Source: Mycosarcoma maydis (taxonomy: Eukaryota; Basidiomycota; Ustilaginomycetes; Ustilaginales). Taken from it: 64,000 bases of DNA. The translations under genes and the position numbers were made by a program. The stretch lies in contig NC_026500.1 in the NCBI RefSeq assembly GCF_000328475.2, forward strand, positions 62,001 through 126,000. The letters run 5' to 3'. The notes under the pieces are model-generated. The model did no database searches and was not told the origin of the DNA. It worked only from the letters and a program-made list of their open reading frames with translations. Positions 9,642 through 21,900 of this stretch are shown here, one piece after another. The first letter of the stretch is position 1; each line of letters opens with the position of its first letter.

Positions 9642-10373
9642 CTCGATCTTCACCCAACAGTCGACGTGATCCGAGCCGTCAGTTCTAAAAAGATATGGCA
9701 AGAACGGATAGACGTGATAGTCGTCAGCGTTGAAGCTCGAGTTGGCTGGAGCGCAGTCTGTGAGTGCGGGGTCGAAATACTCAAAAGTAAGTCAGTGTCT
9801 CAGACCTCGGCAATACTCACGACTCACAACTGTACAGTCACCAGTGCAACGTGGGGTTCTCTCAAAGCGAGCGAGAATACCTAATTTCAGGCAGTCACGA
9901 GTAAATACAGTAAGGGAATCACGATTTTTTTTTTCATCACGAATTAATCGTGAATCAAGTCAGAGTCACGAGTGTCAACTTGTGCAGGTCACAGACATGT
10001 CTGCCTAAACGTCGACGCAACACAGTTGTGAGTGTCAGTGTTGTTACCATCGTGGACATTCAAGATTCGTGATTGTTGGCTTGTACCGACAGCGTTAGGC
10101 GAGCACATGTCTCTCAGTTGTCGTTGCAAATCGACCGCGCTGAGACATGTCGCTTGCAGCTTCAAGCGCTCGCGCTACACAGGTGGCAGACTTCAATCAC
10201 GAATCTTCACGAGGCTTTCGAGTTTCAGATTGGCTGGCCAGCACTGTATTCTTGATCAGACTGAGAAACATACAGGTAGCGAGGTCGCATGCGCAGTGCG
10301 TCGCCTTTTGAGGCGCACGACGAGGACGAAACCACATGGCCAAAATCGGATGGCCGATGTTGAACGCAAGTGT
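9642..10373. repeat. Spacer with heptamer variants
   Basis: No gene is supported. Heptamer or related TCACGA elements lie at 9818-9830, 9893-9901 and 9917-9970 and around 10060-10210. A run of nine T residues lies at about 9928-9936. Confidence 0.45.
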
Positions 10374-10658
10374 TCAACCCGAGCTGTGGCTGCCGGCACC
10401 GCGATCGCCACAGCATTTGACGAAGCGACCGAGGTTGATACCATTGCCTAGTCCAGCAGCGTCTCGACAGATCGAGTCGTTTTCCCAGAAGCTCGTGGTG
10501 GAATGCTCGCGCGTGGCGGCGCAGCAATCCTTGGTGATCTGGTACGTCGGAGCGCCCGTGCCGTCTCGGTTGTCCGTGCAGTACGCCGAATGCGCAGCAT
10601 ACACCTGCGCAGAGAGGGGGCTGCATGCAGCGAAAAGGATGACGGCGGAGAGCTTCAT
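10374..10658 (-). CDS. Small secreted cysteine-rich protein (candidate effector)
   Basis: This is a 94-residue frame beginning at a true ATG. The N-terminus MKLSAVILFAACSPLSAQVYA is a textbook signal peptide: a Lys, a hydrophobic core, then small residues before a likely cleavage after about residue 21. The mature part has six cysteines at 27, 44-45, 63 and 81-82, spaced C-CC-C-CC, and ends in Gly/Ser. No transmembrane helix follows, so secretion is likely. I do not recognise the family. Short secreted proteins with paired cysteines are common in plant-pathogenic fungi, so an effector or antifungal role is a guess. It stands alone in a gene-poor tract, next to a TATA-like box about 92 bases upstream of the ATG. 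Confidence 0.62.
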   Translation of the reverse strand: MKLSAVILFAACSPLSAQVYAAHSAYCTDNRDGTGAPTYQITKDCCAATREHSTTSFWENDSICRDAAGLGNGINLGRFVKCCGDRGAGSHSSG

Positions 10659-12096
10659 CTCGATAGGTGTTTAGAAAGTGGACACGAGGTTTGTGTAGCA
10701 AGACTGTATGCGGTAGAGATGAGGACCGGACGAGGCAGCGACAGGTCTGATATATGTTTTGTGCCACCTCGTTCGGAGCTTGAGCATTGAGTGTGCTTGC
10801 GTGAGAGCACATAGGGGGGAACTCACACTCCATACACATCCCAGTGCTCGCTTGTCTTTGACCTCTAGCATCCGCATTTCTGCACTCGAGCACTCAAATC
10901 GTCCACAGTCGCGCTTTCGTGGCCGCTGCCATTGCCGTCCCATCGGACGTAGCATAAGCATCCGCTACCTTGGCAGTAGCAGTATTGTCATCAAGTATTG
11001 CATCGTCAGTCAAGAGTTGGGCAGCATGGCCGCGCGCCGCTTTGTCGTCCGCAGCAGTGCGCTCGGCTTCGACCCTTGGTGGACACCCTGAAGCACTCAA
11101 CTCGTCAGCAGCCGCGGCAGAAACCGCATCGTCACCAACTGTCTCATTCGATACCGCTCGCGATGCCGGCCAGAAATCGTGACACATCACCCGGCGTCGA
11201 CATACATCCACAAATAAGCGTCAACGTGCTGACACCGACTCGCATTCGGACTCGCATTCGCATCCACGATACTGCTCGTGCACGTTTCAAAGCCAGACGT
11301 CTACGTGTTTGCAGGCTAGCGGACTGTGCGCATTCGCGGTTTGTGGCTTGTCAACCGAGGCTTGAGTTGTTTGTTCGCACAACACCCGTGACTGAGGAGA
11401 GCGACAGGTGCTCACGACTCTCTCGGATTCGCGAATTTCAGGGGCGTTTTTAGCAGCCGTAAGTATTCAGTGTGTTCTGTTCGCACACAGCTGCAACCGA
11501 GCTCTTGATCTTCGTCGTATGGCGGTGTCGATACTCGGCACACTGCATGCCCACTCGCGAGTGGCTCTATTGGCAACGCTGACACTCGCGCACGAATGTG
11601 TCTCGCTGGTGCACACAGCATGCCGAATCCGAAACTGTGTCGCTGAGTGTGCATGTCTGGACCATGCTGTCTTTGCGCGAGAATCACATGGTTTGCCAGA
11701 ATCCGACGGATCGCGGTTCGAGCACATCATACGACGTGGATGGTACTGCCCTGCCAAGCTACGCAGCGCGACCCATGCCACGACCCCCGAATAGCTCGCA
11801 CCACTCAACATCTCGTGAATGCTCGTCTCGGCTTGAACCGAGCAGAACCACCTCGCACCGAGTTCGACTCGACAGACCGAACCGTTCTGCCTGCAGCCCA
11901 TCTCTCGTGTCCGCAGCAGCCACAGTGTCCCAGATAAGCGTGCTCGTGCACAGACACTAATCAGACACGCGACACTCGATTCCACGTCGGACACGATAAA
12001 TCAGAAACATGCACGATTCACGATTCACGATTCCACAAGGTCACGCACGACGTGCTGGAACTTATGATACATTTGGAAACCCGTATGACTCGAGGG
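10659..12096. other. Gene-poor spacer
   Basis: About 1.4 kb without a supported gene. Short frames occur on both strands. One on the minus strand (10894-11211) is rich in Ala, Asp and Thr and looks mildly gene-like but matches nothing I know. One heptamer cluster lies at 12010-12034, close to the 3' end of the next gene. Confidence 0.4.
10749..10756 (-). promoter_or_regulatory. TATA-like box of the secreted-protein gene
   Basis: On the minus strand this reads CATATATC, 91-98 bases before the ATG of the small secreted protein. The position is reasonable for a TATA element, but no transcription start is known. Confidence 0.3.
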
Positions 12097-15000
12097 TTAC
12101 TTTGCAGCATCGAAAAATGCCACGCGCTCCTGCAGCGTCGCTCTGTGTCCTACGGGTTTGACCTTGGCCAGCGCACTGAACGCGGCGCTGGTGGGGGCAG
12201 CAGCTAAGCAGCTGTCGTCCAATGTGTAGCTGGGCGTGCGGCTTACTCGACCAGCGTGTCTGGCCGGCAGTGTCGTACCTGTCCCTGCACCTAATGTCGT
12301 CGAGGCGGCGGAACTTGGGGCAGGCAGAGTAAACCTCTTCTTCTCCACCAAGCCCAACTTGGCACTCGCACTGCCCACCGCCGCCGAACTAGCAGCGCCA
12401 CTTGCACTTGCACTGACACCTCCTGATGCGGCCAACTTGTGCGAAAACAGCTTGTTTGGCGAAATTCGACCCGAGTTCATCGTAGGTGACGCCGTCGTGC
12501 TCGAGCCCATGTTTGTCTTGATCGGGCTCGGTGCGGAAGCAACGCTCTCGACTTGGCTGGCATCGCGATGCAGGTAGGGTAACCGAGACAGTGTGGCGCC
12601 TACGCTATCGTCTGAAGCTTGGTGCTTCGATCTGAGATCCACCTGAGCAGCGGTAGGTTTGGCACTGGCAACCTCGACCGTCGGTGTTAGAGGTTCCTCG
12701 ATCGATGCGGATGCAGATGCGGAACCCGAGTTGGAGGACGACTTTGAGATAGGCACATGGTGCTGGTCTTCGTTTGGTGCTGTCGGTTTCGAGGGTGCAG
12801 CGGCAGACGACGAGGCGTCGATAGCGGCCAGCGCGGCAGCAATATCACTGCTTCCACTCTCATCTGCTGTGGCTTCCTCGATAGCGCGTTTTCCCTCCCT
12901 CTCTGGTTCGTTCGGATGGGTGCTCTTCGCCGAATCACCTTTCGCTTCCATCAACGCCTTCAATCGAGTCTCGACTGGGTTGTCACGCTTAAGACCGTCG
13001 CTACCCGTCTTGGTGTCCTCGACCGACGAAACAGCCGACAATCGCTGCGGCTGTGCCGGGCCCAACGGCTTTCCAAGCACACTTGTGAATCGCGGCCTAC
13101 CATTGGGACTAACCGACCTTTCCCTGCCAAAGTCCTTGTGCTCCTTACCGCTCTCGCTAGCAAACCCAAAGTTTGCCTTTGTTGGTGACGAATGCGAATG
13201 CGTATGCGTGTGCTTGCCTTGGTCCTTTTCCAGCGCGGGTTTGGCACCGGCAGGCAGCGCCAATCTCGGTACGACGTCTTGCAACGTCGAGCTGGAAAGA
13301 TTGGTCTTGCTCTCATTTGTTAGCTCCTCCTCCTCGACAAGCTTTTGCATGGTTTGCACCGATGCCTCGGGCGTGATGGCCACCAAGCTTCCAAAGCTCG
13401 ACACGCTGGTGCTTAGACCGACGCCTCCGCTGGAAGCACTCGCTTGCCTAGCCACGGTCGCCACGAGCTCCCTTGACTCCTTGATTTCGCGCGTCGCAGC
13501 TTTGAGCTGTCCGATTTCGTGCTTCATCAAGCTGGTCATCTGGTTAACCCAGCGATCCATCTCTGCGCTGTTGTTTGAGGAGATCGAAGCACGCGTACCG
13601 CTTCGTGCCTGTGGGTTGTTGGCAAGCATGGCGTCTCGTTCAATGTCGAGCAGGCGAGTCTCGAGCGACCTGATGAGAGGAACCGAGTAGCGTTCGAAGC
13701 GGTAGAAGCGCACCATCATTTCTTGGAGTGCATCGCGCAAGCCAAGATCGGCGGGCATGGGTCCGGTACCGGGTGCAAGTGTGCCAGGATTGCGCTGAGG
13801 TGCGCTGTGGGGAGCAATTGTGGTACGATTTTGAGTTTGAGTTTCGGGCTGGGGGGCCCCTCTGGCTGGCTCGCGGGTGATCTGATGCGCGCCGCTGGGG
13901 AAACGCTGCTGATGAGCCTGGTGATTAGCTTTGTCCTTGGACGGGGTAGGCGGACCGTCCAGCTGAGCGTCGATGGGCGTTATCTTGCGCTGACCAGACG
14001 CTGACAATTGCTGTTGGTTTGTGATGGCCTCTTTGCGCTGAGCCTCGATCTGCTCACGAGCCATTTGCTTGGAGCGCGTTTCTTGGATGATCCTCTGAGC
14101 AGGCGTCAGTGGCTCGTCGTGCAATGCAGCCGCATCCGTGATGGGCGATGTACCAGGCAGGTACGCAGGCACAGGCTTCCTGCCTGGTGGACTCTTTTTG
14201 CGTCCCAGCTGGAACTGCAGAGCAACATTGACGTCTGCATCGCTGTGCGCAGCATCGTCTTCGACATCACTGTCGACCACCTGTCGGGGCCGGAACTCGC
14301 GATCTTGATCAGGATCGAATCGTTGGGCTGATCCCGGAGTATCTCGAGTGCCAGCGGGGGTGGTAGGAGCCAGCATGCACCTTTGTCGCTCCTCATCGAC
14401 AATGTGACGCGCCTGGCGCATAGACGCAAGCTTTTGCGCATAAGCAGCTTGGTCTTCGGCGTCGCTTGTGCCGCGGGCTGACAAGGGGAAAGGACCGAGA
14501 TCGGAAGAATAATGCGGGTCTTTCTCGTCAGCACGGGGAGAGCGACCAAAGACCCCCTTGAACCATTTACCGGCCAAATTGGAGCCGCCGCCAGGGGAGG
14601 AGCTGCGAGCAAGGGGCTGGTGATGATGCGTTTGGCTGGTGTCGCCCTCGTCTGCGGCTTGTTTGCGCATCAAGTTGGACAAGAATCCAGACGAGTTGGA
14701 GCTGGCAGGTGCGCGGGCGGGAGAAACAGAGCCAAAAGGAGAATTGGCGCGCGAGTAGTCTGTCTCTGCGCTCTCACCGAATCGCAGAGGAGAGTGACAA
14801 GATCGTCCGTAAGGAATGTCGACAGGAGAAGGCAGCCCGTCCACAGGCGCAGCGCTGGGTGGCTTAGCATTTTGGCTGTCCTTGCGCGAACGACCACCGA
14901 TGCCAAACGAGAAGCGACGTGATCGGTTAGGCGATTCGTCGCGATCTTCATGGCTAGGTGCATGCTGAGGAGGAAGCAAGGGGAAACCGAGGCTGGCGCG

Positions 15001-15653
15001 CTGATCCACAGGCGGCAGAACAGCAGTTTGGTCGCGGCGTGCGTGAGGGAGCTGCTGATGAGGGAGAGGTTGGTTGCCAGAAGGATGAGGAGGAGCAACA
15101 CTGGGGTAGTTGCGAGGACCTGACATGCCGGTGTTGCGCCCAGCTGCAGCAGCGTTAGGATGCTGTTGGTGTTGGTGTTGGTGTTGCTGGTGTTGCTTCT
15201 GGAAGTGAGCCTGGCGTTGCTGTTCAAGATCATCTTGTTGCCGCTGCATCAGGCTCTTGGGCCCGGCGGTAATACGAGCTATGGGCTTCTTTCCTGTGGA
15301 TGAAGCGGCCGAGTTGGCCGATGCAGAGCGGGGCTGCTCAGGGGTGTGGGCGGAATGGGTTGACGAGCTGCTGTGGGCAGAGATGGATTTGCGAGGAGAT
15401 CGTCCTCGTTCCTTTGCACCACGCTGGAACTCACCAGCAGTGATGCTTCCAGATGGACTGGCGGGTCTGTAAAAGGGAGAAGGCTGACTAGCAGTAGCAG
15501 ACTCGGGTCTTCCATCGTTGGAGGAGCGAGCAGTACCATATCCGACGCCGCCACCTGGGCCACCTGGTGGCACACCGAGACTGGCAGGTGTGCCGAGAGG
15601 TTTGCTCTTGGAGCGCCTGTACTGGAGGGATGGATGCTGCTGTTGCTGTTGCT

Positions 15654-15687
<34 letters not shown>

Positions 15688-16128
15688 ATCGAGACCCAGA
15701 TCATCGTCCGAATCTTCGAGGAGCATCCTTCGAGCTGCAGGCGTGGCTGATTGATGACCCGGGTCGTTGAAGAAGGATGCATGTGAGTGCTCATTGGCAG
15801 GAGATGTGGGAAGAGAAACACCGCCGGGAGCGCGAACGACACTCCTGACGACAAAGCTCGATGCCGAGCCCGAGGGGCTGATGGCATTGTTGTTGGAGTT
15901 GGCCGACGACTTTGTGGAGCGATAATCTGTGTTGTTGTTGAAGCTGGTGTCGAGACCGAGGTTGGATTGTGGCTGTGTGTTGGGACTACAAGAGCGAGAA
16001 CGGTTAAAGGGCCAGAGCTTGCGCGCGGGAGATGGCGATCGATCGTTGTAGCGGTGGTTCATGGCGAGGTAGTCAGAAGTGTGAGGATCAGGCATGAAGC
16101 TGTAGTTGTGGGGCTCGGCTGAAACCAT
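12097..16128 (-). CDS. Large low-complexity protein with a central coiled coil, unknown function
   Basis: This is one uninterrupted 1343-codon frame from an ATG. The protein is dominated by Ser, Pro, Gln, His and Arg. It has a polyglutamine run of about 17 residues near residue 150 (15637-15687) and basic/Ser-Pro motifs near the N-terminus (RSPSPARK, RSRSCSP). A compact conserved-looking part lies around residues 795-890 (LQEMMVRFYRFERYSVPLIR, then SLETRLLDIERDAML, then EMDRWVNQMTSLMKHEIGQL) and is predicted helical or coiled-coil. The last residues read LQERVAFFDAAK and contain RVAF, a match to the PP1-docking pattern RVxF. I do not recognise the family. A scaffold or polarity protein is possible but unproven. 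The long frame itself makes coding certain. Confidence 0.75.
15637..15687. repeat. CAG-type triplet tract (polyglutamine)
   Basis: About 17 CTG/TTG triplets on this strand encode a Gln run in the 1343-residue protein on the opposite strand. Mixed CAG and CAA codons suggest a moderately stable tract. Confidence 0.9.
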
Positions 16129-17519
16129 GGTTGATGATCGTTGACGAGCTGCGATGATGAGGAATCAAGGTGATGACGAGCCAGACTTGGATCAGTCAAG
16201 CTGGCAGCAAGAATCGTGAATGGATTGCGGACGGTCTACTTACCGACAGTGTGTGGGTTGTAATAATTGAGATGGTGGAGAACAAAGCAACGGCCCAAAG
16301 AGGAAGGTGTTAGAAAGCCAACGCTGCGACCGACAAGAGGCAAAAGGGTGGAAGTTGAATTGCACGCAGTCGCAGTCGCAGGCGAGAATTGGAAGCGCGT
16401 TTAATATGCGCCTGAACGCTCACAGCTGCGCAATCAAGAATCGTGAATGTGCCTTGACGCTTTGGGTGCGCACTTGACGAAACGCCGCAGGTATCTGCAG
16501 CCCAACTCGCGCTGTTGGGTGCTGTTGGCATTCTTTGTTGGCCTGATCCGACTCGACGTTGGAGCCCCTGAATCGGAATCACGAATGGCTCTCTCTCGCT
16601 TCGGTGCTTCGGTGCTTCGGTGCTTCAGTGCTTCAGTGTTTTGTAGGAGCACAGCCGACTCGTGACTCGTGACTGCGTTGCCAAAAGGGGCTCAAAACAA
16701 TCATACTGCGAATGTGAATCAAATTTAGGGGCTCTAACGTTATCGTCGTCGATTTCACGTTTCTTGGCTTTGGAACTGTGCCAACCAAAACTCCACACAA
16801 TCACGCATCGTAATTGACTCGTGACTGACGCCAACGCAAACGCCAACGCAACCCCTTCAAGATTCGCGCGCCGCCTCTTGTCACGTGCTAGCTCACCATT
16901 CACACATTCGTGATTCACGATTCGTGATTCTGATTCGTGATTGTTCAGGGGTACCGGCGGTCTAACACCGATGCCCTCCGAGCTTTGCGCACGGCGACAC
17001 GCGCCACCGCTCTCGGCCAAGTCAAGGTCGGTCGGTTCACGCTTGACTCGTTGCAGATTCACGATTTCACCGATGTCAGCTGTCAGATAAAACAAGCAGA
17101 ACGTCAAAGAGCGATGTCACGAGTCACGATGGGCGCACGCTCACAAGAACATGACACGAGAGCCACACAACGTTGTTCACCAACTGCTCCGTTCTCACAG
17201 TCGGTGAGTCGTAGACGGCACAACATCCACGATCGATGCAAGCGCTCCATGCTAGCTTTTGCACGCGTACCAGCATCAAGGATAGAGCAGAACCGTAGAC
17301 TATGACCTGTTACGCTTGAAACTGGCTTACGAGACACACTCGTGACTGTTTCGTGCTTGGAATACTCAACTCGTCCACACTGACGACTGCTTTTGCACAC
17401 TTGTTTCACCCTGTACGAGCACCATACGACGTGACTGCACATAGTGCATGCAACACCGACATGCGACATGCGCGTGACGAGGATCAGTGCTCGCGGCCTG
17501 TCGGCGTTGCTACATCGAC
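16129..17519. repeat. Spacer with heptamer units and a decanucleotide tract
   Basis: This is the promoter side of the 1343-residue protein. A direct repeat of the unit CTTCGGTG/CTTCAGTG lies at about 16598-16640. Heptamer clusters lie at 16434-16446, 16655-16671 and 16905-16945. No supported gene. Confidence 0.45.
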
Positions 17520-18075
17520 GGTCGGTCACAAGTATACGTATGCATTCTTCCGGCTAGCAGGATGTCGCCGATTGATTTGAGCAGATGCGATGTGTGTGGT
17601 TGCGCTAGACCGTTCCGCAGCTCGGTCGGCACGCGACCACGAGCGATGGCATTGGCGCGAATGCCACGGTGCGCCAGACCGAGTGCGAGGTCTCGAGACA
17701 AGCCGTACAGTGCCGATGCGAGGTAACTCCACTAGTCGAGAGGTTCGACTTGTAGCGCACCACCAGCTGTGTAGATGAGGGGGTTGACCCGCACTCACCA
17801 CTTTGCCGAAAAACTCGGCGGGCTTTCTTCCACCTTGGAGCCTTTGGATTCAGCGTCTCGCGCGAGCCTCGAGTCACGTCGGCGTTGTACTGTGGAGCAC
17901 GATCCGAGAGCTTGGCGATAGCGGCCGGTACGCGTTGTTGGATGAAGAGGAAATCCACACTGGCGCCTTGTTCAATCAGTGCTCAAGCGGCGGCAAGCGC
18001 AGACCAGGTGCCTCGGATAAGCACCACTTTCTGGCGCTTGCAGCGTGTCGATGTTCGATGCTGCCATACCGAATT
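17520..18075 (-). pseudogene. Relic of a short-chain dehydrogenase/reductase gene
   Basis: Read on the minus strand, broken pieces follow SDR order. A first strand and glycine-rich turn reads QKVVLIRGTWSALAAA from 18033, then hits an in-frame TGA. It is followed by ALIEQGASVDFLFIQQR and AIAKLSDRAPQYNADVTRG. After a frame change come PAEFFGKVVSAGQP and, after a further shift in a run of C, LIYTAGGALQVEPLD (the NNAG-type strand) ending at TAG. Next is YLASALYGLSRDLALGLAHRG, then IRANAIARGRVPTELRNG, which matches the region after the catalytic Tyr-x3-Lys. The catalytic Ser segment and the active Lys are gone, implying an internal deletion of some 60 residues. It cannot encode a working enzyme. 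The parent reaction is unknown. Confidence 0.75.
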
Positions 18076-18926
18076 GATTAGCCTTACGCTCCAAGTTGTT
18101 GTTGCAATCGAGCAAAGTGTCGTGTCGCAGCTTGTTTGACGTACGATTGCCAATTGGGATCAGCCGCCAGAACATGCTCGATATCCGCCACAGCCGGGCC
18201 ATCGCGTATACTATAGCACAGACACGATGCACACCACGCTATACAGCTGGCGCGATTCGTCCACTTAGGGTTACCCGATCAACGCACCCATCGCGATCGT
18301 GGTTGGCGCTTGTTCCTCACAGCCTCGCATTCACGACTCTTAACCGAAACCAAAAGGGGAACAGCGCGCCACCGCAAGCAGTGCCGAACAACGCGAGTCA
18401 CTCAACGCACCTCTCGCCGCTCTCATCTTGGATCAGCACTGCGCTTGCCGTCAGCAAACCATCTAGAGGTCATCTTACCCAGTTGCGCACACAGCACGCG
18501 TGTCACGCCTGGATGTTCTCTCGTACGAGTAACCTCGCACGTGACATCCGTCATGACTCATCCGACTTGCTCGGCCTAGAATTCCCTCGCACGTGACATC
18601 CAGTGTACCTTTACCTTAGCCCGTGCACGTACCCGCAGGCTAGTTATCAGCTAGCCAGCCCTTACGCTCCTATCTGGCAATCCATCATCATCGTTATCTA
18701 TATTGTGTACAAGATTATACAATTGTGACAACGCGCCACTCACGCACGATCAACGCTACACTCGTGACTCCGCTACACGCTGCTACACGCTGCTGACGCA
18801 GCAAGGCGCACTTGAAATCTGTATTCGTGATTCGCAACGATGAAATAATACATGCGTTTGTGCTGCCGAGTCTAACTCTTAGGGCGTGATCTTCTACATC
18901 TAATCATCGATCATGCATCTGCCCAG
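18076..18926. other. Spacer downstream of the MAP kinase/Elp5 frame
   Basis: No gene is recognised. It contains the flank of the dehydrogenase relic, a repeated CTACACGCTG pair at 18773-18793, and isolated TCACGA elements. An AT-rich patch lies at about 18685-18730. Confidence 0.4.
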
Positions 18927-21900
18927 CTACAGATCCAGATCATCGTCTGGATCCTCATCGTCTTCGTCATCATCGTCTTCGGGCTCGAAAAAGATCTTGG
19001 CGTTGCCAGTGGTGCCTCTCAATGCACGTTCTGCTTGCTGAGCGTTCTGGTGGTATGCGTACGGCAAGGCGACGGTTTCCCTCCTCTGTCGTTGATCCAC
19101 GGTTTCCGACAGATTAAAGGGCAGCGTTGAGATCATGGAGCTGTGCGCAGCTCCTCCGCTGCAAGCCGCCGAGGCTGGTGCAGCCGCAGTGCCCGTCGAG
19201 GTCAAAGTAGAGACGTCGCTGGACGCAGTAACACAACTCGGCTCCGCCATGCACAATGGAACAAGTTCAAGCGTCGCATCGGATGGCATGGTGACCAGCC
19301 CAACTAGCTCCTCGTGCTTCTTGCCGTTCCTCGCTTGGTAGTGCACCTCCAACACAGCATACCCTCCGCGATGAGCATTGAGCAGATCTGCCATGGTGAT
19401 CTCCGCCGCCAACGGCTCCGCACTGTGGCTCTGACTCTGGCTCTGGCTCTGGCTCTGCCTTTGTTCAGTCCCGTTGCTGCCCTCGTTGCCAACGATACTG
19501 AGCGTTTCAAATGCACAGCTCTCGTCGCTCCACCACCCTATCGTTCCACCTCCTGCTTCGAAGCTTGCAACACCCATGGGGCCTCTGCTGGCCACATTCC
19601 TCAACACATCCCAGAACCTAGCATCCACTTGTTCGCCGTCGTCATCGCCATCATCGAACCCCAAGGCTCGCCTGACGCTGGTGCTCGTGCTAGGCGGCTT
19701 GAGACCATACTGCTTGACAAGGTGACGCAGAAGCGCAGGCGAGTGGATTGTTGCGGAAAGCACGGTTCCGCCTGCCGCTGCCGGAATCGTGGATGCAGCG
19801 CAAGAACCCCAGATCAAGGGTGAGTGTAGGCTCGACAGTAAGCCTGCGCTTGTCGACGCTTCTACGCCTCCCATCTGCAGCCCAACGACAAGACGCGACG
19901 AGGCGCCCACAAGACTCAACGTCTCACGCACAAGTATGCTGGCCATTCGCACTCCTCCGTGATCTGCTGCCGCGTGCGCAATCGCATTGAGCGAGTCAAT
20001 GACCACCGTCGTCTTGCTGGCGCTGGCATTCAACTCCGAGAGACTAGCACTGATGCATTCGATCAGCTCTTGAGTCGACTTGACCGCCTCCTCGTCAGCA
20101 GCAAATGTATTGCCCAGGGTAGTGGCATCGAGGATGGCAACACGAACGGCACCAATGCAGATGCCGTCGAGGTACGTTCGGGGTTGACGACGAGCAGCAA
20201 CGAGTAGCACAGCGTGGTTGCGCTGTACAGAGCGGCGGATCAGATCGCGCATCAGACCGGTCGAGGATTGCACGATCGAGTCCTGCAGCACAACCAGCTG
20301 TTTACCGTGTCGTTGCGCGTTGGCGCTTTTCAGACCGCTCAACGATCCTTCGGCAGGTGCGAATAGCATGTCATTTAATAGACTCTGCGCCAGCGATGGA
20401 GTGCTCGCCGCACCAGCGCTTCGTGCACCTGCTGAGCATGTAGACGATGCTGCTCGTGTTGAGCCAACACGCGATGCACCGTTGCTCGACGCCGAACCGG
20501 ATTTGGCAAGCGCAAACGTTGTCATGTTGCTGCTCCTTGATGCACTTGGAAATTCTTGTGCAGATTGTCTAGAGTCTTTGTTGGACGCAGAAGAAGAAGA
20601 AGAAGAAGGAACAAGACTGGGAAGGAGCGTCGCTTCACACATGGCAGCAGCTGCTGTGAATTGGTTTTCGACCAGGCCACGTGCCACGGTGAGGACTTGT
20701 TGGGGCATGAAAGCGACGTTGTGCTGCTCGCCATCCGCAAAGGAGGTCAGAGAGCCCAACGTGCGTCCTTCCACTTCATGCCCGAGCCGAAAAAACGAAG
20801 GCGGCTTGCGCAGCGCTTGGCCTTCCTCGAGGTGCTCGGCACGGCTCTTGAGCGCGGTCGACATGCGGCACGCCTCGTACATACGAGGCGAGGCTGGTTC
20901 GGCCTCGTCGGCGCTGGCACCAGACGTGGAGGAAGGAGTGTGGATCGAGGAGCTAGACGAGGCGGTGTCGGCAGGCAAGTGGCCAGATTGTGTAGATGCG
21001 CTGCAGGAAAGTGCATCGATATCGGTCGCCTCGGCGTCGATATCTGCGTCAGCATCTGCCGCACGGTCGACTTGGGCAAGATTGCGAGAGGAAAGGTCAG
21101 AGTGCGGGGCATCGGCATCGACAGTTGGGCGCTCTTGTTGCGCTGGGTGGTCGACAACGTCATCTGCCCCCTGGACGTTTCCCGAGTCGTGTTGGGATTG
21201 CTTGTTGGCATCACGATTGGTGTCATCCATGTGGCCATTGGTGCCGTTGGACGGCGGCAAGGATGGCTGTTGGCTATCGTGATGCGCTCCGTGGTGATGG
21301 CCATGGCTGTTGGTCGCATCGACGCCGTCGCCGTTGGACGCGCCGGCGTCGCCGAGATGCTCCCATTCTTGGCGTTCGAGCTCCTCGAGCTCGAGGCGCA
21401 TCTCGTCAGCCTCACGCTGCAAGCTCGACTTGAACTGACGGAGCGAGTGGATGAACTCGACTTCGGTGAATTGGTCGAACGGCTGCGGTGGTTGCCAGCG
21501 CGAATTGGACTCGTGGTAAGCCTTGAGCCAAGGATGGCGAAGCGCCTGCTCAGCCGTCAATCGTTGATCAGGGTCCCAGGTGAGCAGTTTGGCAACCAGA
21601 TCGAGCGCTTCCGGGTTGGCATTGGGGTAAAGCTTCTCGAGAGGCACGGCAGGCATGTTGGGGAGAGACTTGATGTAGGTCTTTGCGCGCTCGGAACCGA
21701 TCTTGTCGAGGACAGCTTCAGAGGGCGAGCCGAGGACGTTGTTGATACGGGCGATCTGATCGACGTAGTCCTTGCCACCAAAGATGGGTGCGCCTGCAAT
21801 GAGCTCGGCAAGGATGCAGCCAACGGACCACATGTCCATCTCGGGGCCGTAGCCCTCACGGAAGCAGAGCATGACCTCGGGGGCGCGATACCATCGTGTT

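Noticed and set aside
12659..13690. 343-codon plus-strand frame
   Set aside because: Antisense to the 1343-residue protein and lacks any recognisable motif.
17738..17755. B-box-like GGTTCGACT
   Set aside because: Lies inside the dehydrogenase relic and no tRNA fold surrounds it.
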